This document shows, in pieces, positions 19,205 through 28,707 of a stretch of 64,000 bases of DNA. The notes under the pieces were generated by a model. That model saw only the letters and a list, made by a program, of their open reading frames with translations. It ran no database searches and was not told where the DNA came from. The first letter of the stretch is position 1; every line of letters begins with the position of its first letter. The translations under genes were made by a program, and so were the position numbers. The stretch lies in contig NZ_FNKU01000001.1 of the NCBI RefSeq assembly GCF_900100365.1, positions 1,302,001 through 1,366,000 of the forward strand, written 5' to 3'. This DNA is from Pseudomonas cannabina (GTDB lineage: Bacteria > Pseudomonadota > Gammaproteobacteria > Pseudomonadales > Pseudomonadaceae).

Positions 19205-20993
19205 ATGAGTGCGTTGCCCCGTAGCGCCCAGCCGCCGCTTTATAAAGCGCTGGCGGATTACAAGAGCGCGTTGATCGGCGTCGGTTGTTTTACCGCGCTG
19301 ATCAACGTATTGATGCTCGCCCCGTCGATTTACATGCTGCAGGTCTACGACCGTGTCTTGACCTCGCAGAATCAGACCACATTGGCCATGCTGACCCTGA
19401 TGGTGGTCGGATTCTTTGCCTTTATTGGCTTGCTGGAAATGATCCGCAGCTTTGTGGTCATCCGCATTGGCAGCGAGCTGGAAAAGCGTTTCAATCTGCG
19501 TGTCTACCAGGCTGCGTTCGAGCAACCTGCACGCCGGGCAACGTCAGGCCGGCCAGGCGCTCGGCGATCTGTCCTTTATCCGCCAGTTCCTCACCGGCCC
19601 TGCGTTGTTTGCATTCTTCGACGCGCCCTGGTTTCCCGTTTATCTGGCGGTGATTTTTCTGTTCGATCCCTGGCTGGGCGTGCTGGCCAGCGTCGGCACG
19701 GTGCTGCTGGTCGCGCTGGCGTGCCTGAATGAATGGCTGACCCGTAAGCCATTAGCCGAGGCCAGTGGTTATTCGCAGCAGTCTGCGCAATTGGCGACTC
19801 GTCATCTGCAACAGGCCGAGGCCATTCAGGCCATGGGCATGCTGGAGGCGTTGCGACGTCGCTGGTTCTCCGTGCACGGGCGCTTTCTGGCGCTGCAGAA
19901 CCGCGCCAGCGACACCGGCGCGGTGATCAGCTCGATCAGTAAAGCGCTGCGTCTGTGTCTGCAATCGCTGGTGTTGGGGCTGGGCGCACTGCTGGTGATC
20001 CGTGGCGACATGACGGCCGGGATGATGATCGCCGGTTCGATCCTGATGGGACGCGTTCTGAGTCCCATCGACCAGTTGATTGCCGTCTGGAAACAATGGA
20101 GTTCCGCACGCCTGGCTTACGGGCGCCTCGATCAGTTGCTCAAGACTTACGCCGAACCTGCGCCGCGCATGCCGCTGCCGGCACCGCGCGGTCAGATCAC
20201 CGCAGAGCAGGTCAGCGCCGCACCTCCGGGCAGAACCTCGCCGACGGTGCAACAAGTGAGTTTTCAGTTGCAGGCCGGGGAGGTGCTTGGCGTGCTGGGC
20301 GCGTCCGGCTCTGGCAAGTCGACCCTCGCCCGAGTGCTGGTGGGGGTGTGGCCGTTGCTCGGCGGCACGGTGCGGCTGGACGGTGCTGACATGCATCGCT
20401 GGGATCGCGAGGCGCTTGGGCCCTACATCGGTTATTTGCCGCAGGACATCGAACTGTTCAGTGGCACCGTGGCCGAGAATATTGCGCGTTTCCGTGATGA
20501 CGACGGGACTGCGGTGGTGGCTGCCGCGCGACTGGCGGGTGTGCATGAGCTGATTCTGCGCCTGCCGCAAGGTTACGACACGCGCTTGGGCGATGATGGC
20601 GGCGGTTTGTCTGGTGGCCAGAAACAGCGCGTTGCGTTGGCTCGGGCGTTGTATGGCGAACCACGACTGGTGGTCCTGGACGAACCCAACTCCAATCTGG
20701 ATGCCGCTGGTGAAGCGGCGCTCACCCAGGCAATCGGTGAACTCAAAGCCCGAGGCTGCACGGTAGTGCTCGTGACTCACCGTACGCCTTCATTGACTCA
20801 GACCGATCGACTGCTGGTACTGAGCGAAGGTCGCATGCAGGCCTTCGGGCCAACGGCGCAAGTCCTTCAGGCGCTGTCAGGACAGGCACCGCAGGCGCAA
20901 ACCGCCGAGCCACAACCGCAACCCCGTCCGGTGCCGACCGGGATTTCCATGAGCCGCCAGTACGGCGCCCAGAACAGGCAGACCGACGTATGA
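19205..20993 (+). pseudogene. aprD: Type I secretion ABC transporter AprD, frameshifted
   Basis: AprD is the inner-membrane ATPase/permease that drives AprA export. Residues 1-106 are read in one frame (MSALPRSAQPPLYKALADYKSALIGVG to RVYQAAFEQ). The rest ([25 protein letters not shown] onward) continues in another frame. The shift falls at GAGCAACCTG near 19520-19526. The family sequence FE(R)NL suggests that two bases were lost from a GCGC-type stretch. Both pieces are well conserved, including Walker [10 protein letters not shown], the signature LSGGQKQR and Walker B LVVLDEP. The uninterrupted product would be about 596 residues. Either the gene is a recent pseudogene or there is a sequencing error at this spot. 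Confidence 0.85.
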
Positions 20994-22327
20994 GCTGCTC
21001 TCTCGACAATCATTACGTCGTGCCCGGCAAGGAACGCGGCGTGCATTTTTTCGTCCGCGCAGGCTGGATTCTGATGCTGGCAGGGGCTGGCAGCTTTTTT
21101 CTCTGGGCAAGTCTGGCACCGCTGGACCAAGGCATCGCCGTGCAAGGGACGGTGGTGGTCTCGGGCAAACGCAAGGCCGTGCAGTCGCTGGATGGCGGCG
21201 TGGTGAGCAAAATCCTCGTCAGCGAAGGCCAGTTGGTAAAAGAAGGCGAACCGCTGTTTCGCCTCGATCAGACACAGGTCGAAGCCGACGTGCAGTCGTT
21301 ACGCGCTCAATACCGCATGGCGTGGGCGAGTCTGGCCCGCTGGCAAAGCGAGCGCGACAATCTGCATGAGATCAACTTCCCCGCAGAACTGATCGCCGCC
21401 GGACAAGGGCAAGACCCCGATCCACGATTGGCACTGGTGCTTGAAGGGCAGCGGCAATTGTTCAGCAGTCGTCGACAGGCCCTGGCGCGTGAGCAGTCGG
21501 GTTTGCAGGCGAGCATCGAAGGTGCCGGGCTGCAACTCAAGGGCATGCGCCGGGCGCGTCTGGACCTGCAGGCCCAGGCCGACTCGCTACGCCAGCAGTT
21601 GAGCAACCTGCAGCCGCTGGCGCAAAACGGTTTTATCCCGAGCAACCGGTTGCTGGAATTTCAGCGTCAGTTGTTGCAGGTGCAGCAGGACCTGGCGCAG
21701 AACGCCGGTGAAACCGGGCGAATCGAGCAGTCGATCATCGAGTCGCGGCTGCGTCTGCAGCAGCAGCGCGAGGAGTATCAGAAAGAGGTGCGCAGCCAGT
21801 GGGCCGACGCGCAGGTCAAGGCGCTGACGCTTGAGCAGCAACTGGCCTCGGCGGGTTTCAGCCTGCAGCACAGCGCAATTCTGGCGCCTGCCGATGGCAT
21901 CGCCGTCAACCTGAGCGTGCACACCGAAGGCGCGGTGGTTCGTGCTGGCGAAACGCTGTTGGAAATCGTGCCGCAAGGCACCCGTCTGGAGGTCGAAGGG
22001 CGTTTGCCGGTGCAGTTGATCGACAAGGTCGCCAGCCACTTGCCGGTGGATATTCTGTTCACGGCGTTCAATCAGAGCCGCACTCCGAGGGTGTCCGGTG
22101 AGGTGAGCCTGATTTCCGCTGACCAGATGCAGGACGAAAAAACCGGCCAGCCGTACTACGTATTGCGCACCTCGGTTGGCGATGCGGCGCTGGAAAAACT
22201 CAACGGTCTGGTGATCAAGCCGGGTATGCCGGCTGAGATGTTCGTGCGCACGGGCGAACGCTCGCTGCTCAATTATCTGTTCAAACCGTTGCTGGACCGT
22301 GCCGGCTCCGCGTTGACGGAGGAATAG
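20990..22327 (+). CDS. aprE: Type I secretion membrane fusion protein AprE
   Basis: A 445-residue HlyD-family adaptor linking AprD to the outer-membrane channel AprF. It has one N-terminal membrane segment ([22 protein letters not shown], residues 24-45), a lipoyl-like half ([35 protein letters not shown]), a long coiled coil (about residues 85-280) and the second lipoyl half ([34 protein letters not shown]). Its start overlaps the aprD stop by 4 bp. It is intact. Confidence 0.94.
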   Translation: MSCSLDNHYVVPGKERGVHFFVRAGWILMLAGAGSFFLWASLAPLDQGIAVQGTVVVSGKRKAVQSLDGGVVSKILVSEGQLVKEGEPLFRLDQTQVEADVQSLRAQYRMAWASLARWQSERDNLHEINFPAELIAAGQGQDPDPRLALVLEGQRQLFSSRRQALAREQSGLQASIEGAGLQLKGMRRARLDLQAQADSLRQQLSNLQPLAQNGFIPSNRLLEFQRQLLQVQQDLAQNAGETGRIEQSIIESRLRLQQQREEYQKEVRSQWADAQVKALTLEQQLASAGFSLQHSAILAPADGIAVNLSVHTEGAVVRAGETLLEIVPQGTRLEVEGRLPVQLIDKVASHLPVDILFTAFNQSRTPRVSGEVSLISADQMQDEKTGQPYYVLRTSVGDAALEKLNGLVIKPGMPAEMFVRTGERSLLNYLFKPLLDRAGSALTEE

Positions 22328-22328
22328 A

Positions 22329-23690
22329 ATGTCTGCTTATCCTCTGAAAGCCGCTTTACTGACGGCCATTTTGCTGGGCGGGCTGCTGGGTGCGGTTTCC
22401 GCCAGCCATGCGATGGGCCCGTTCGAGGTCTACGAGCTGGCGCTGCACAACGATCCGACCTTCCTCGGCGCGATCAAGGAGCGTGACGCAGGGCTGGAAA
22501 ACCGCGTGATCGGGCGTGCCGGATTGTTGTCTCGTGTTTCGTACACGTACAACAAGGGTCGCAACGACTCCAGGGCCACCCTCAAGGGCGGCCGCGAAGA
22601 CACCACGGATCATCGCCATTACAACAGCTTCGGTTCGAGCCTGACGATTCAACAGCCGCTGATCGACTATGAGGCCTACGCCAATTACCGCAAGGGCGTG
22701 GCTCAGGCGCTGTTTGCCGACGAGACCTTTCGCAGCAAGAGTCAGGAATTGCTGGTGCGGGTCCTGACGTTGTACACCCAGGCCCTGTTCGCTCAGGACC
22801 AGATCAACATCGCCCGTGCCAAACAACAGGCCTTCGAGCGTCAGTTTGCGCAGAACCGGCAGATGTTTCAGCAGGGTGAGGGCACACGCACCGATATTCT
22901 CGAAGCGGAATCGCGCAATGAGCTGGCGATTGCCGAGCAGATCGAAGCGACTGACGAGCAGGACGCGGCCTTGCGCGAGCTTGGCGCGTTGCTGGGAGAG
23001 CCGGGCATTGACGTTGCTCGGCTGGAGCCGCTGAAAGACAGTTTTCAGGCCTTGGTGCTGGCACCCTCCAGTGATACCGAATGGCATGCATTGGCCTTGG
23101 CCAACAGCCCGATTCTGGCGTCGCAGCGTCAGTCGCTGGAAGTAGCGCGGTATGAGGTGGAGCGCAATCGCGCCGGTCATTTACCGACGGTCAATGCTTA
23201 CGCGAGCATTCGTCAGAACGAGTCCGACAGCGGCAATACCTATAATCAGCGTTACGACACCAACACCGTCGGCATCGAACTCAGCCTGCCGCTGTACGCC
23301 GGGGGCGGTACCAGTGCCTCGGTGCGTCAGGCCAACAGCAAGCGTGAGCAGGCCGAATACGAGCTGGAGGGCAAGACTCGCGAAACCCTGATCGAGGTAC
23401 GGCGGCAGTTCAATGCCTGCGCGTCGGGTGTGAGCAAGCTGCGGGCTTATCAGAAAGCGCTGGTCTCGGCGCAGGCGCTGGTCGAGTCCACGCGGCAGAG
23501 CATTCTCGGCGGCGAGCGCGTCAATCTGGATGCGCTCAACGCCGAGCAGCAGCTTTACAGCACTCGGCGCGACCTGGCAAAGACCCGCTATGACTACTTG
23601 ATGGCGTGGATCAAGTTACATTACTACGCAGGCACCTTGCGCGACACCGACCTGGCACATATCGACGACGCGTTCGTGTTGTCGCGCTGA
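22329..23690 (+). CDS. aprF: Type I secretion outer-membrane channel AprF (TolC family)
   Basis: A 453-residue TolC-like protein with a signal peptide (AALLTAILLGGLLGAVSASHAM) and two repeats of the helical-barrel domain; GPFEVYELALHNDPTFLGAIKERDAG and WHALALANSPILASQRQSLEVARYEVE are the two equivalent segments. It starts 1 bp after aprE and ends the apr operon, convergent with the SolA-like gene 9 bp away. It is intact and might still serve other type I substrates. Confidence 0.94.
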   Translation: MSAYPLKAALLTAILLGGLLGAVSASHAMGPFEVYELALHNDPTFLGAIKERDAGLENRVIGRAGLLSRVSYTYNKGRNDSRATLKGGREDTTDHRHYNSFGSSLTIQQPLIDYEAYANYRKGVAQALFADETFRSKSQELLVRVLTLYTQALFAQDQINIARAKQQAFERQFAQNRQMFQQGEGTRTDILEAESRNELAIAEQIEATDEQDAALRELGALLGEPGIDVARLEPLKDSFQALVLAPSSDTEWHALALANSPILASQRQSLEVARYEVERNRAGHLPTVNAYASIRQNESDSGNTYNQRYDTNTVGIELSLPLYAGGGTSASVRQANSKREQAEYELEGKTRETLIEVRRQFNACASGVSKLRAYQKALVSAQALVESTRQSILGGERVNLDALNAEQQLYSTRRDLAKTRYDYLMAWIKLHYYAGTLRDTDLAHIDDAFVLSR

Positions 23691-23699
23691 GCGCGCGGG

Positions 23700-24875
23700 T
23701 TACACCGTTGTGGCGAAGCGTTGCAGCGAGAACGCCGAAAGGTCTGCCTCGCTCTCGCCGTGAATGCAGCGCTGCGCCAGCGCCAGCCCGAGTCCGGCCG
23801 AGTGCTTGAAGCCGTGACCGGAGCAGGCTGAGACCACGGTCACGTTTTTCAGCTGCGGATGCTCGTCAATGATGAAGTGGTAATCCGGCGTGACGGTATA
23901 GGCACATACCGATGACTTGACCACTGTCGGCGTCAGTCCGGCGACCTTTCCCTGTACCTGGGTCCGAAACATCTCCTGTTCCTCCTGCGTCGAGATGGTG
24001 CGATCCAGCGTGCCCGGCATCGACACGTCCTGGTACTGTTCAGTGGCGATTTTCATGCTGTGTTCGCCGTGCAGTGGCGGAAAACCGTAGCTGACGTCAA
24101 CTTCGCCCGGCCCGTGGGTCAGGATGAAGCTCGGCGAGGCCGGTGCGAAGCGCGCGTCTTCCTGTAACCCGAACCAGAACAGCTTTTGCCGACAGACCCT
24201 GAGCAAATCGCTGAAAGGGGCGCCCAGCAGTTCAGACGACCACATGCCGGCGCTGACCACCACCTTGTCGGCAATGATCGTGCGCTGGTCAGTGGTTATC
24301 TGCACCTGTTCACCGTGGTTCTGCAATTGCAAGACCGTTTCACCGGTCAGCAGTCGCGCGCCGTGCTGCCTGGCCAGCTTGAGTTGCGCAGCGATGCAGC
24401 GCTCCGGCCGGACAAAGCCGCCTGCCGGTTCAAAGTAGCCGACGGCGGTGTCCAGCACGAAGGAGAACTGCGGGAAGCGTTCGCGGATGGCAGCCGCATC
24501 GAGGACCTCGTGCTCGACGCCATACGCACGCGCCAGCGCAATGGTCATGTGGGTGAAGTCTTTGCTGTCCGCAGGGTCGTAACTCGGGCTGGACGTCATC
24601 ACCAGCACTCCGCACTGCTCGAACAGCGATTCACCAGTCAGCGCCTCCAGCTCACGCCAGATGTCGTGCGAACGGCGTACCAACGGCAGATACTGCGGAC
24701 CCTCACCCACTGACAGACGCGTGATGCGCGTATCACCATGGCTGGAGCCATACGTATGCGGCGGATCATGTCGGTCAATGCCGATTACGTCGATTCCGGC
24801 CCTGGTCAGTTGATAGACAGTGGCCGCACCCATGGCACCCAGGCCAAGCACGGCCACCTTGCAACGCTGATCCAT
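23700..24875 (-). CDS. solA: FAD-dependent N-methyltryptophan/sarcosine oxidase (SolA/MSOX family)
   Basis: A 391-residue cytoplasmic flavoenzyme of the monomeric sarcosine oxidase family, which oxidatively demethylates N-methyl amino acids with release of formaldehyde and H2O2. The Rossmann motif VLGLGAMGAATVYQL is at the N-terminus, GSSHGDTRITR follows, and the covalent-FAD cysteine lies in SVCAYTVTPDYHFIID. Length and motifs favour the SolA type, but the substrate cannot be told from sequence alone. No partner gene is adjacent. Confidence 0.85.
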   Translation of the reverse strand: MDQRCKVAVLGLGAMGAATVYQLTRAGIDVIGIDRHDPPHTYGSSHGDTRITRLSVGEGPQYLPLVRRSHDIWRELEALTGESLFEQCGVLVMTSSPSYDPADSKDFTHMTIALARAYGVEHEVLDAAAIRERFPQFSFVLDTAVGYFEPAGGFVRPERCIAAQLKLARQHGARLLTGETVLQLQNHGEQVQITTDQRTIIADKVVVSAGMWSSELLGAPFSDLLRVCRQKLFWFGLQEDARFAPASPSFILTHGPGEVDVSYGFPPLHGEHSMKIATEQYQDVSMPGTLDRTISTQEEQEMFRTQVQGKVAGLTPTVVKSSVCAYTVTPDYHFIIDEHPQLKNVTVVSACSGHGFKHSAGLGLALAQRCIHGESEADLSAFSLQRFATTV

Positions 24876-25260
24876 TTGCTGTGCACCTCGAAAAAAGCAA
24901 CCATTTCAGGGGGATGGGTGTTTCGAATCAACAGTCAATCAGGCCTAAGCATATGTCAAAGCGCCGTCTCTCTGCGCGACACAGATTTCGACGCTCGCCA
25001 AAAAATTTACGCTTGCACTGCTCAGGGTTTTTAAGTTCCGGAATCAGTGAAAAGTTGTCCACGGAAATCGTGGGTATGTCTGTGGGTAACTTTTTGAAAC
25101 CCTTGTTGCACGTGGCTTACAGCTGTGTGGTTAATTTATGAACAGCCTGTGAATTGCACTTCTATTGTGCTTCGGCCAGAGGGCAAAAAGGGGTCTGTTG
25201 CACGCGACGGTGCGCACAAAAGCACAAATATTTTTCATTCAGCCCACGCGTATTTTTTTT
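24876..25260. other. Intergenic region between solA and the aldehyde dehydrogenase terminator
   Basis: Both flanking genes are on the minus strand, so this holds the solA promoter region. I see no supported gene. The stretch from about 25225 to 25269 is very AT-rich and merges with the T-run of the following terminator. Confidence 0.5.
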
Positions 25261-25290
25261 AAAAAAAAACGCCACCCTCATCGGGTGGCG
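25261..25290 (-). terminator. Terminator of the aldehyde dehydrogenase gene
   Basis: Stem CGCCACCC/GGGTGGCG followed on the minus strand by nine or more T, located about 35 bp past the dehydrogenase stop. A textbook rho-independent terminator. Confidence 0.9.
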
Positions 25291-25323
25291 TCTTTTGTCA
25301 TTTCAGAGACTACGGGTCAGCCA

Positions 25324-26907
25324 TTACACGACAGGCTGATCGCTCCACTCGCCGTTGACCAGGCGACGCAGGCCCAGCGGGTTGGCGTTTTGCAGGGCAG
25401 GCGGCAACTGGCTGTCGGCCAGGTTCTGATAGCAGACCGGGCGCAGGAAGCGGTCGATGGCCAATGTGCCGACCGACGTGCCGCGCGCGTCCGAGGTCGC
25501 CGGGTACGGGCCGCCGTGGACCATGGCTTCGCACACTTCAACACCGGTCGGGTAGCCATTGAACAGGATGCGGCCGACTTTTTCTTCCAGAATCGGTTGC
25601 AGCCAGCTGTACTGGCTCAAGTCCGCCGGCTCGCCGATCACGGTTGCTGTCAGCTGACCGCGCAGGGCTTGCAGTGCATCCTTGAGCTGCGCGTCATCCG
25701 CGACCTCAATGATCAGCGTGGTCGGGCCGAAGACTTCTTCCTGCAACAGCTGATCGCCATTGAGCAGCAGGCTGACGTCAGCCTTGAACAGCTGCGCCTG
25801 AGCCTGTTTGCCTTCTTGCGGCTTGCCGGCCAGGTGAGTCACGCCAGAGTGCGACAGCAGATGCTCGACGCCTTTGCTGTAGCTGCGCAGACCGCCAGCA
25901 TTAAGCATGGTCTGCGGCGCCTGACTGCCCATCTGTTCGGTCAATTGCTCGACGAACGTCGAAAATTCAGGCGAGCGCAGGCCAATGACCACGCCCGGAT
26001 TGGTACAGAACTGGCCTGCACCCATCACCACCGAGCCGGCCAGCTCCTTGGCCACGGTTTCGCCACGCGCCTTCAACGCGCCAGGCAGCAGCACGACCGG
26101 GTTGATGCTCGACATCTCGGCAAACACCGGAATCGGCTGCGCACGTTCGGCAGCCATTTTGCACAGCGCGTTACCGCCGTTGAGCGAGCCGGTGAAACCT
26201 ACGGCCTGAATGGCCGGGTGCTTGACCAGACCTTCGCCAACGCCGTTGCCGAAGATCATGTTGAACACGCCTTTTGGCATCTGCGTGCGTTCCGCCGCGC
26301 GGATGATAGCACTGGCCACCAGATCGGCGGTCGCCATGTGACCGCTGTGCGCCTTGAAGACCACCGGGCAACCGGCAGCCAGTGCCGCAGCGGTATCGCC
26401 CCCGGCCGTGGAGAAGGCCAGCGGGAAGTTGCTGGCACCGAACACGGCCACCGGGCCGACGCCGATGCGGTACTGGCGCAGGTCAACGCGCGGCAGCGGC
26501 TTGCGATCCGGCAGCGCCAGGTCGATGCGCGCGCCGACGAAATCACCACGTCGCAACACTTTGGCAAACAAGCGCATCTGGCCGCTGGTGCGACCGCGTT
26601 CCCCCTGAATGCGCGCCTGAGGCAGGGCCGTTTCCTGACAGACGATGGCGACGAAATCGTCACCCAACTGGTCGAGTTCATCAGCAATGGCGTCAAGGAA
26701 ATCAGCGCGACGGGCCGGGCTCAGTTGACGGAACTCAGGAAATACAGCTTTGGCTGCCAGCGCAGCGGCGTCGATTTCGCCGTCAGTAGCCTGGTGAAAG
26801 CTGTAAGGCAGTTCTTCACCAGTGGTGGCATCCAGGCTCTTCTGCAGGCTTTGGCCGAGGGCACTGCGGCCGCCTGCGATGAAGTTCTGGCCGAGAATGT
26901 TAGGCAT
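25324..26907 (-). CDS. Aldehyde dehydrogenase, alpha-ketoglutaric-semialdehyde (2,5-dioxovalerate) type
   Basis: A 527-residue NAD(P)-dependent dehydrogenase. The start at 26907 (MPNILGQNFIAGGRSALGQ) has an AGGAGA site; the upstream open frame is not coding. Features are the cofactor region PVAVFGASNFPLAFSTAGGDTAAALAAGCPVVFKAHSGH, the catalytic glutamate region FAEMSSINPVV, and the catalytic cysteine in GAGQFCTNPGVV. The N-terminal layout and length match enzymes that oxidise 2,5-dioxopentanoate to 2-oxoglutarate in uronic/aldaric acid and hydroxyproline breakdown. Other pathway genes are not adjacent, so substrate is by family only. A LysR gene lies upstream on the same strand. Confidence 0.85.
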   Translation of the reverse strand: MPNILGQNFIAGGRSALGQSLQKSLDATTGEELPYSFHQATDGEIDAAALAAKAVFPEFRQLSPARRADFLDAIADELDQLGDDFVAIVCQETALPQARIQGERGRTSGQMRLFAKVLRRGDFVGARIDLALPDRKPLPRVDLRQYRIGVGPVAVFGASNFPLAFSTAGGDTAAALAAGCPVVFKAHSGHMATADLVASAIIRAAERTQMPKGVFNMIFGNGVGEGLVKHPAIQAVGFTGSLNGGNALCKMAAERAQPIPVFAEMSSINPVVLLPGALKARGETVAKELAGSVVMGAGQFCTNPGVVIGLRSPEFSTFVEQLTEQMGSQAPQTMLNAGGLRSYSKGVEHLLSHSGVTHLAGKPQEGKQAQAQLFKADVSLLLNGDQLLQEEVFGPTTLIIEVADDAQLKDALQALRGQLTATVIGEPADLSQYSWLQPILEEKVGRILFNGYPTGVEVCEAMVHGGPYPATSDARGTSVGTLAIDRFLRPVCYQNLADSQLPPALQNANPLGLRRLVNGEWSDQPVV

Positions 26908-27169
26908 CGGTATCTCCTGTTGTTTGAAGTGGGAGGCGGGTGCCGAAGAGGTCCGGACCGTGCGCTCCTTTATGGGTTGCCGAGTTGCTTTGCGGGTTGT
27001 CGTCGATGCGGCTTGCCTGAAGCAGACCAGCATCAATGTATTTATCAGTGGGCAGTCATCGTACAACCTGCGTCGCTGCCGACGCAACTGCCAGGCTGGG
27101 GTTGTTCAGCGCATTGCACTCGTTGTTATAGCCTATCGACGAGGCAGGCATGCTCATGCTGAACACACT

Positions 27170-28060
27170 TTATGACCTTTTCAGGTGCTGCAAGGCATCA
27201 AGTACCTGGCGCAGTGCGCGGCTGACCGGTTTGTCCTGACGCAGCGCGATGCCTAGCGTGCGGCTGAGCCCCGGCGTCAGTGTGTGCACGTCCAGCCCGC
27301 GACGATGATGGGCGGCAGTGACCGCCATGCGCGGCACAACGCTGTAGCCCAGACCGGCCGCGACCATTTCCTTGATCGCTTCGATACTCCCCAGCTCCAT
27401 GACCGGTTTGACGCGAATTCCCGCCTGCAAGAACCATTCGTTGATCAGCAGGCGCGTGCTGCTGCCTGCTTCGAACACCACCAGCGGCAACCCGCTGAGG
27501 TAGTCGGGCGTCATGCTGACGGGCGGTGGCTGCTGGCCTTCGGCGAAAATCGCCACGAATTCATCTTCAAGCAGCGCTGTGATGTACAGACTGCGTCCCG
27601 AGGCGGGCAGGGTGACCAACGCCAGGTCCAGGCGGTTCTCTTCCACGGCCTTGAGAATGCCATCGGTGTTACCGGTGCTGACTCGCACATCCAGCTCAGG
27701 GAAGTCTCGACGTAAAGCCCGCAACAACGGCGGCAATAAATGAATGCAGGCAGTTGCGCCAGTGCCGATGGCGATTTTTCCGGCGACGCCGCTGGCATGG
27801 CTGGACAAGTCTTGCAGAGCGTCTTCGACCACCGCATCAATGCGAGCGATATGCGCCAGCAGCGTATCGCCCGCCGAAGTGGGTTTGAGGCGCTTGCCGA
27901 CACGCTCGATCAGTTGTAGGTTCAATTGCTCCTCCAGCTGCCGCACGTGCAGGCTGACTGCTGGCTGGGTCAGGTGCAGGTGTTCTGCGGCTGCAGAGAA
28001 ACTGCCATGGGCGATGACCAGCGAGAAGGTGTGCAGGTGATTGAGGTTCAGTCGACGCAT
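27170..28060 (-). CDS. LysR-family transcriptional regulator
   Basis: A 296-residue regulator starting MRRLNLNHLHTFSLVIAHGSFSAAAEHLHLTQPAVSLHVRQLEEQ, with a standard helix-turn-helix. The start at 28060 is set by homology; the longer open frame upstream runs through the divergent acetyltransferase. It is divergent from the acetyltransferase gene, with 105 bp between starts, and upstream of the dehydrogenase gene, so it may control either. Confidence 0.9.
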   Translation of the reverse strand: MRRLNLNHLHTFSLVIAHGSFSAAAEHLHLTQPAVSLHVRQLEEQLNLQLIERVGKRLKPTSAGDTLLAHIARIDAVVEDALQDLSSHASGVAGKIAIGTGATACIHLLPPLLRALRRDFPELDVRVSTGNTDGILKAVEENRLDLALVTLPASGRSLYITALLEDEFVAIFAEGQQPPPVSMTPDYLSGLPLVVFEAGSSTRLLINEWFLQAGIRVKPVMELGSIEAIKEMVAAGLGYSVVPRMAVTAAHHRRGLDVHTLTPGLSRTLGIALRQDKPVSRALRQVLDALQHLKRS

Positions 28061-28165
28061 GGCAAAGTAATTCTTATGCTGAGGATGATGAATCATAGCT
28101 TTTTTAATGTCGGGCTGAGCGGCATGATTGCTGCCATCTACCTTTATCTGAGCAAGAGCCCGGCC

Positions 28166-28705
28166 ATGACCCCGACATTTACATTGCGTGACGCTCACGA
28201 CAACGATATGCCTGCCGTCCAGGCGATCTACGCGGACCATGTTGTGCACGGGATTTCCAGTTTTGAACTGCAACCACCCGATCTGGCCGAATTGCTTCAG
28301 CGTCGCGCACAGGTACTGGCCAAAGGTCTGCCTTATCTGATCGCGGAGCGCGCAGGAGAGGTGGTCGGCTATGGCTACGTCACGCCTTATCGACCTCGTC
28401 CGGCCTATCGTTTCACAGTGGAGGACTCGGTGTACGTACGTGACGGCATGGGCGGCCTCGGCATTGGGCAGGCGCTGCTGGGCGAACTTGTGCAGCGCTG
28501 CGAGCAGGGCGGCTGGCGGCAGATGATCGCGGTGATCGGCAATAGCGAAAACATCGCTTCGCTGCGCTTGCATGAGCGCCTGGGGTTTTGTCGGGTCGGG
28601 GTCTTCGAGTCGGTCGGCTTCAAGCACGGCCGCTGGGTGGACACTGTGCTGATGCAGCGGGCGCTGGGCGAAGGACCGGACAGCGTTCCTGCCGACCGGA
28701 TCTGA
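28166..28705 (+). CDS. GNAT N-acetyltransferase of the phosphinothricin/methionine-sulfoximine type
   Basis: A 179-residue GNAT enzyme. The N-terminus TFTLRDAHDNDMPAVQAIYADHVVHGISSFE and the segment PYRPRPAYRFTVEDSVYV are characteristic of the Pat/Bar group. The acetyl-CoA site is in GMGGLGIGQALL. Such proteins acetylate phosphinothricin or methionine sulfoximine/sulfone. The stop lies 2 bp before the GTG of the MFS gene, so the two are coupled. The substrate is inferred from family. Confidence 0.85.
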   Translation: MTPTFTLRDAHDNDMPAVQAIYADHVVHGISSFELQPPDLAELLQRRAQVLAKGLPYLIAERAGEVVGYGYVTPYRPRPAYRFTVEDSVYVRDGMGGLGIGQALLGELVQRCEQGGWRQMIAVIGNSENIASLRLHERLGFCRVGVFESVGFKHGRWVDTVLMQRALGEGPDSVPADRI

Positions 28706-28707
28706 CG

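Noticed and set aside
25165..27162. 665-codon plus-strand open frame opposite the aldehyde dehydrogenase
   Set aside because: The minus-strand dehydrogenase has catalytic and cofactor motifs and a good ribosome-binding site, and the plus frame runs through its terminator.
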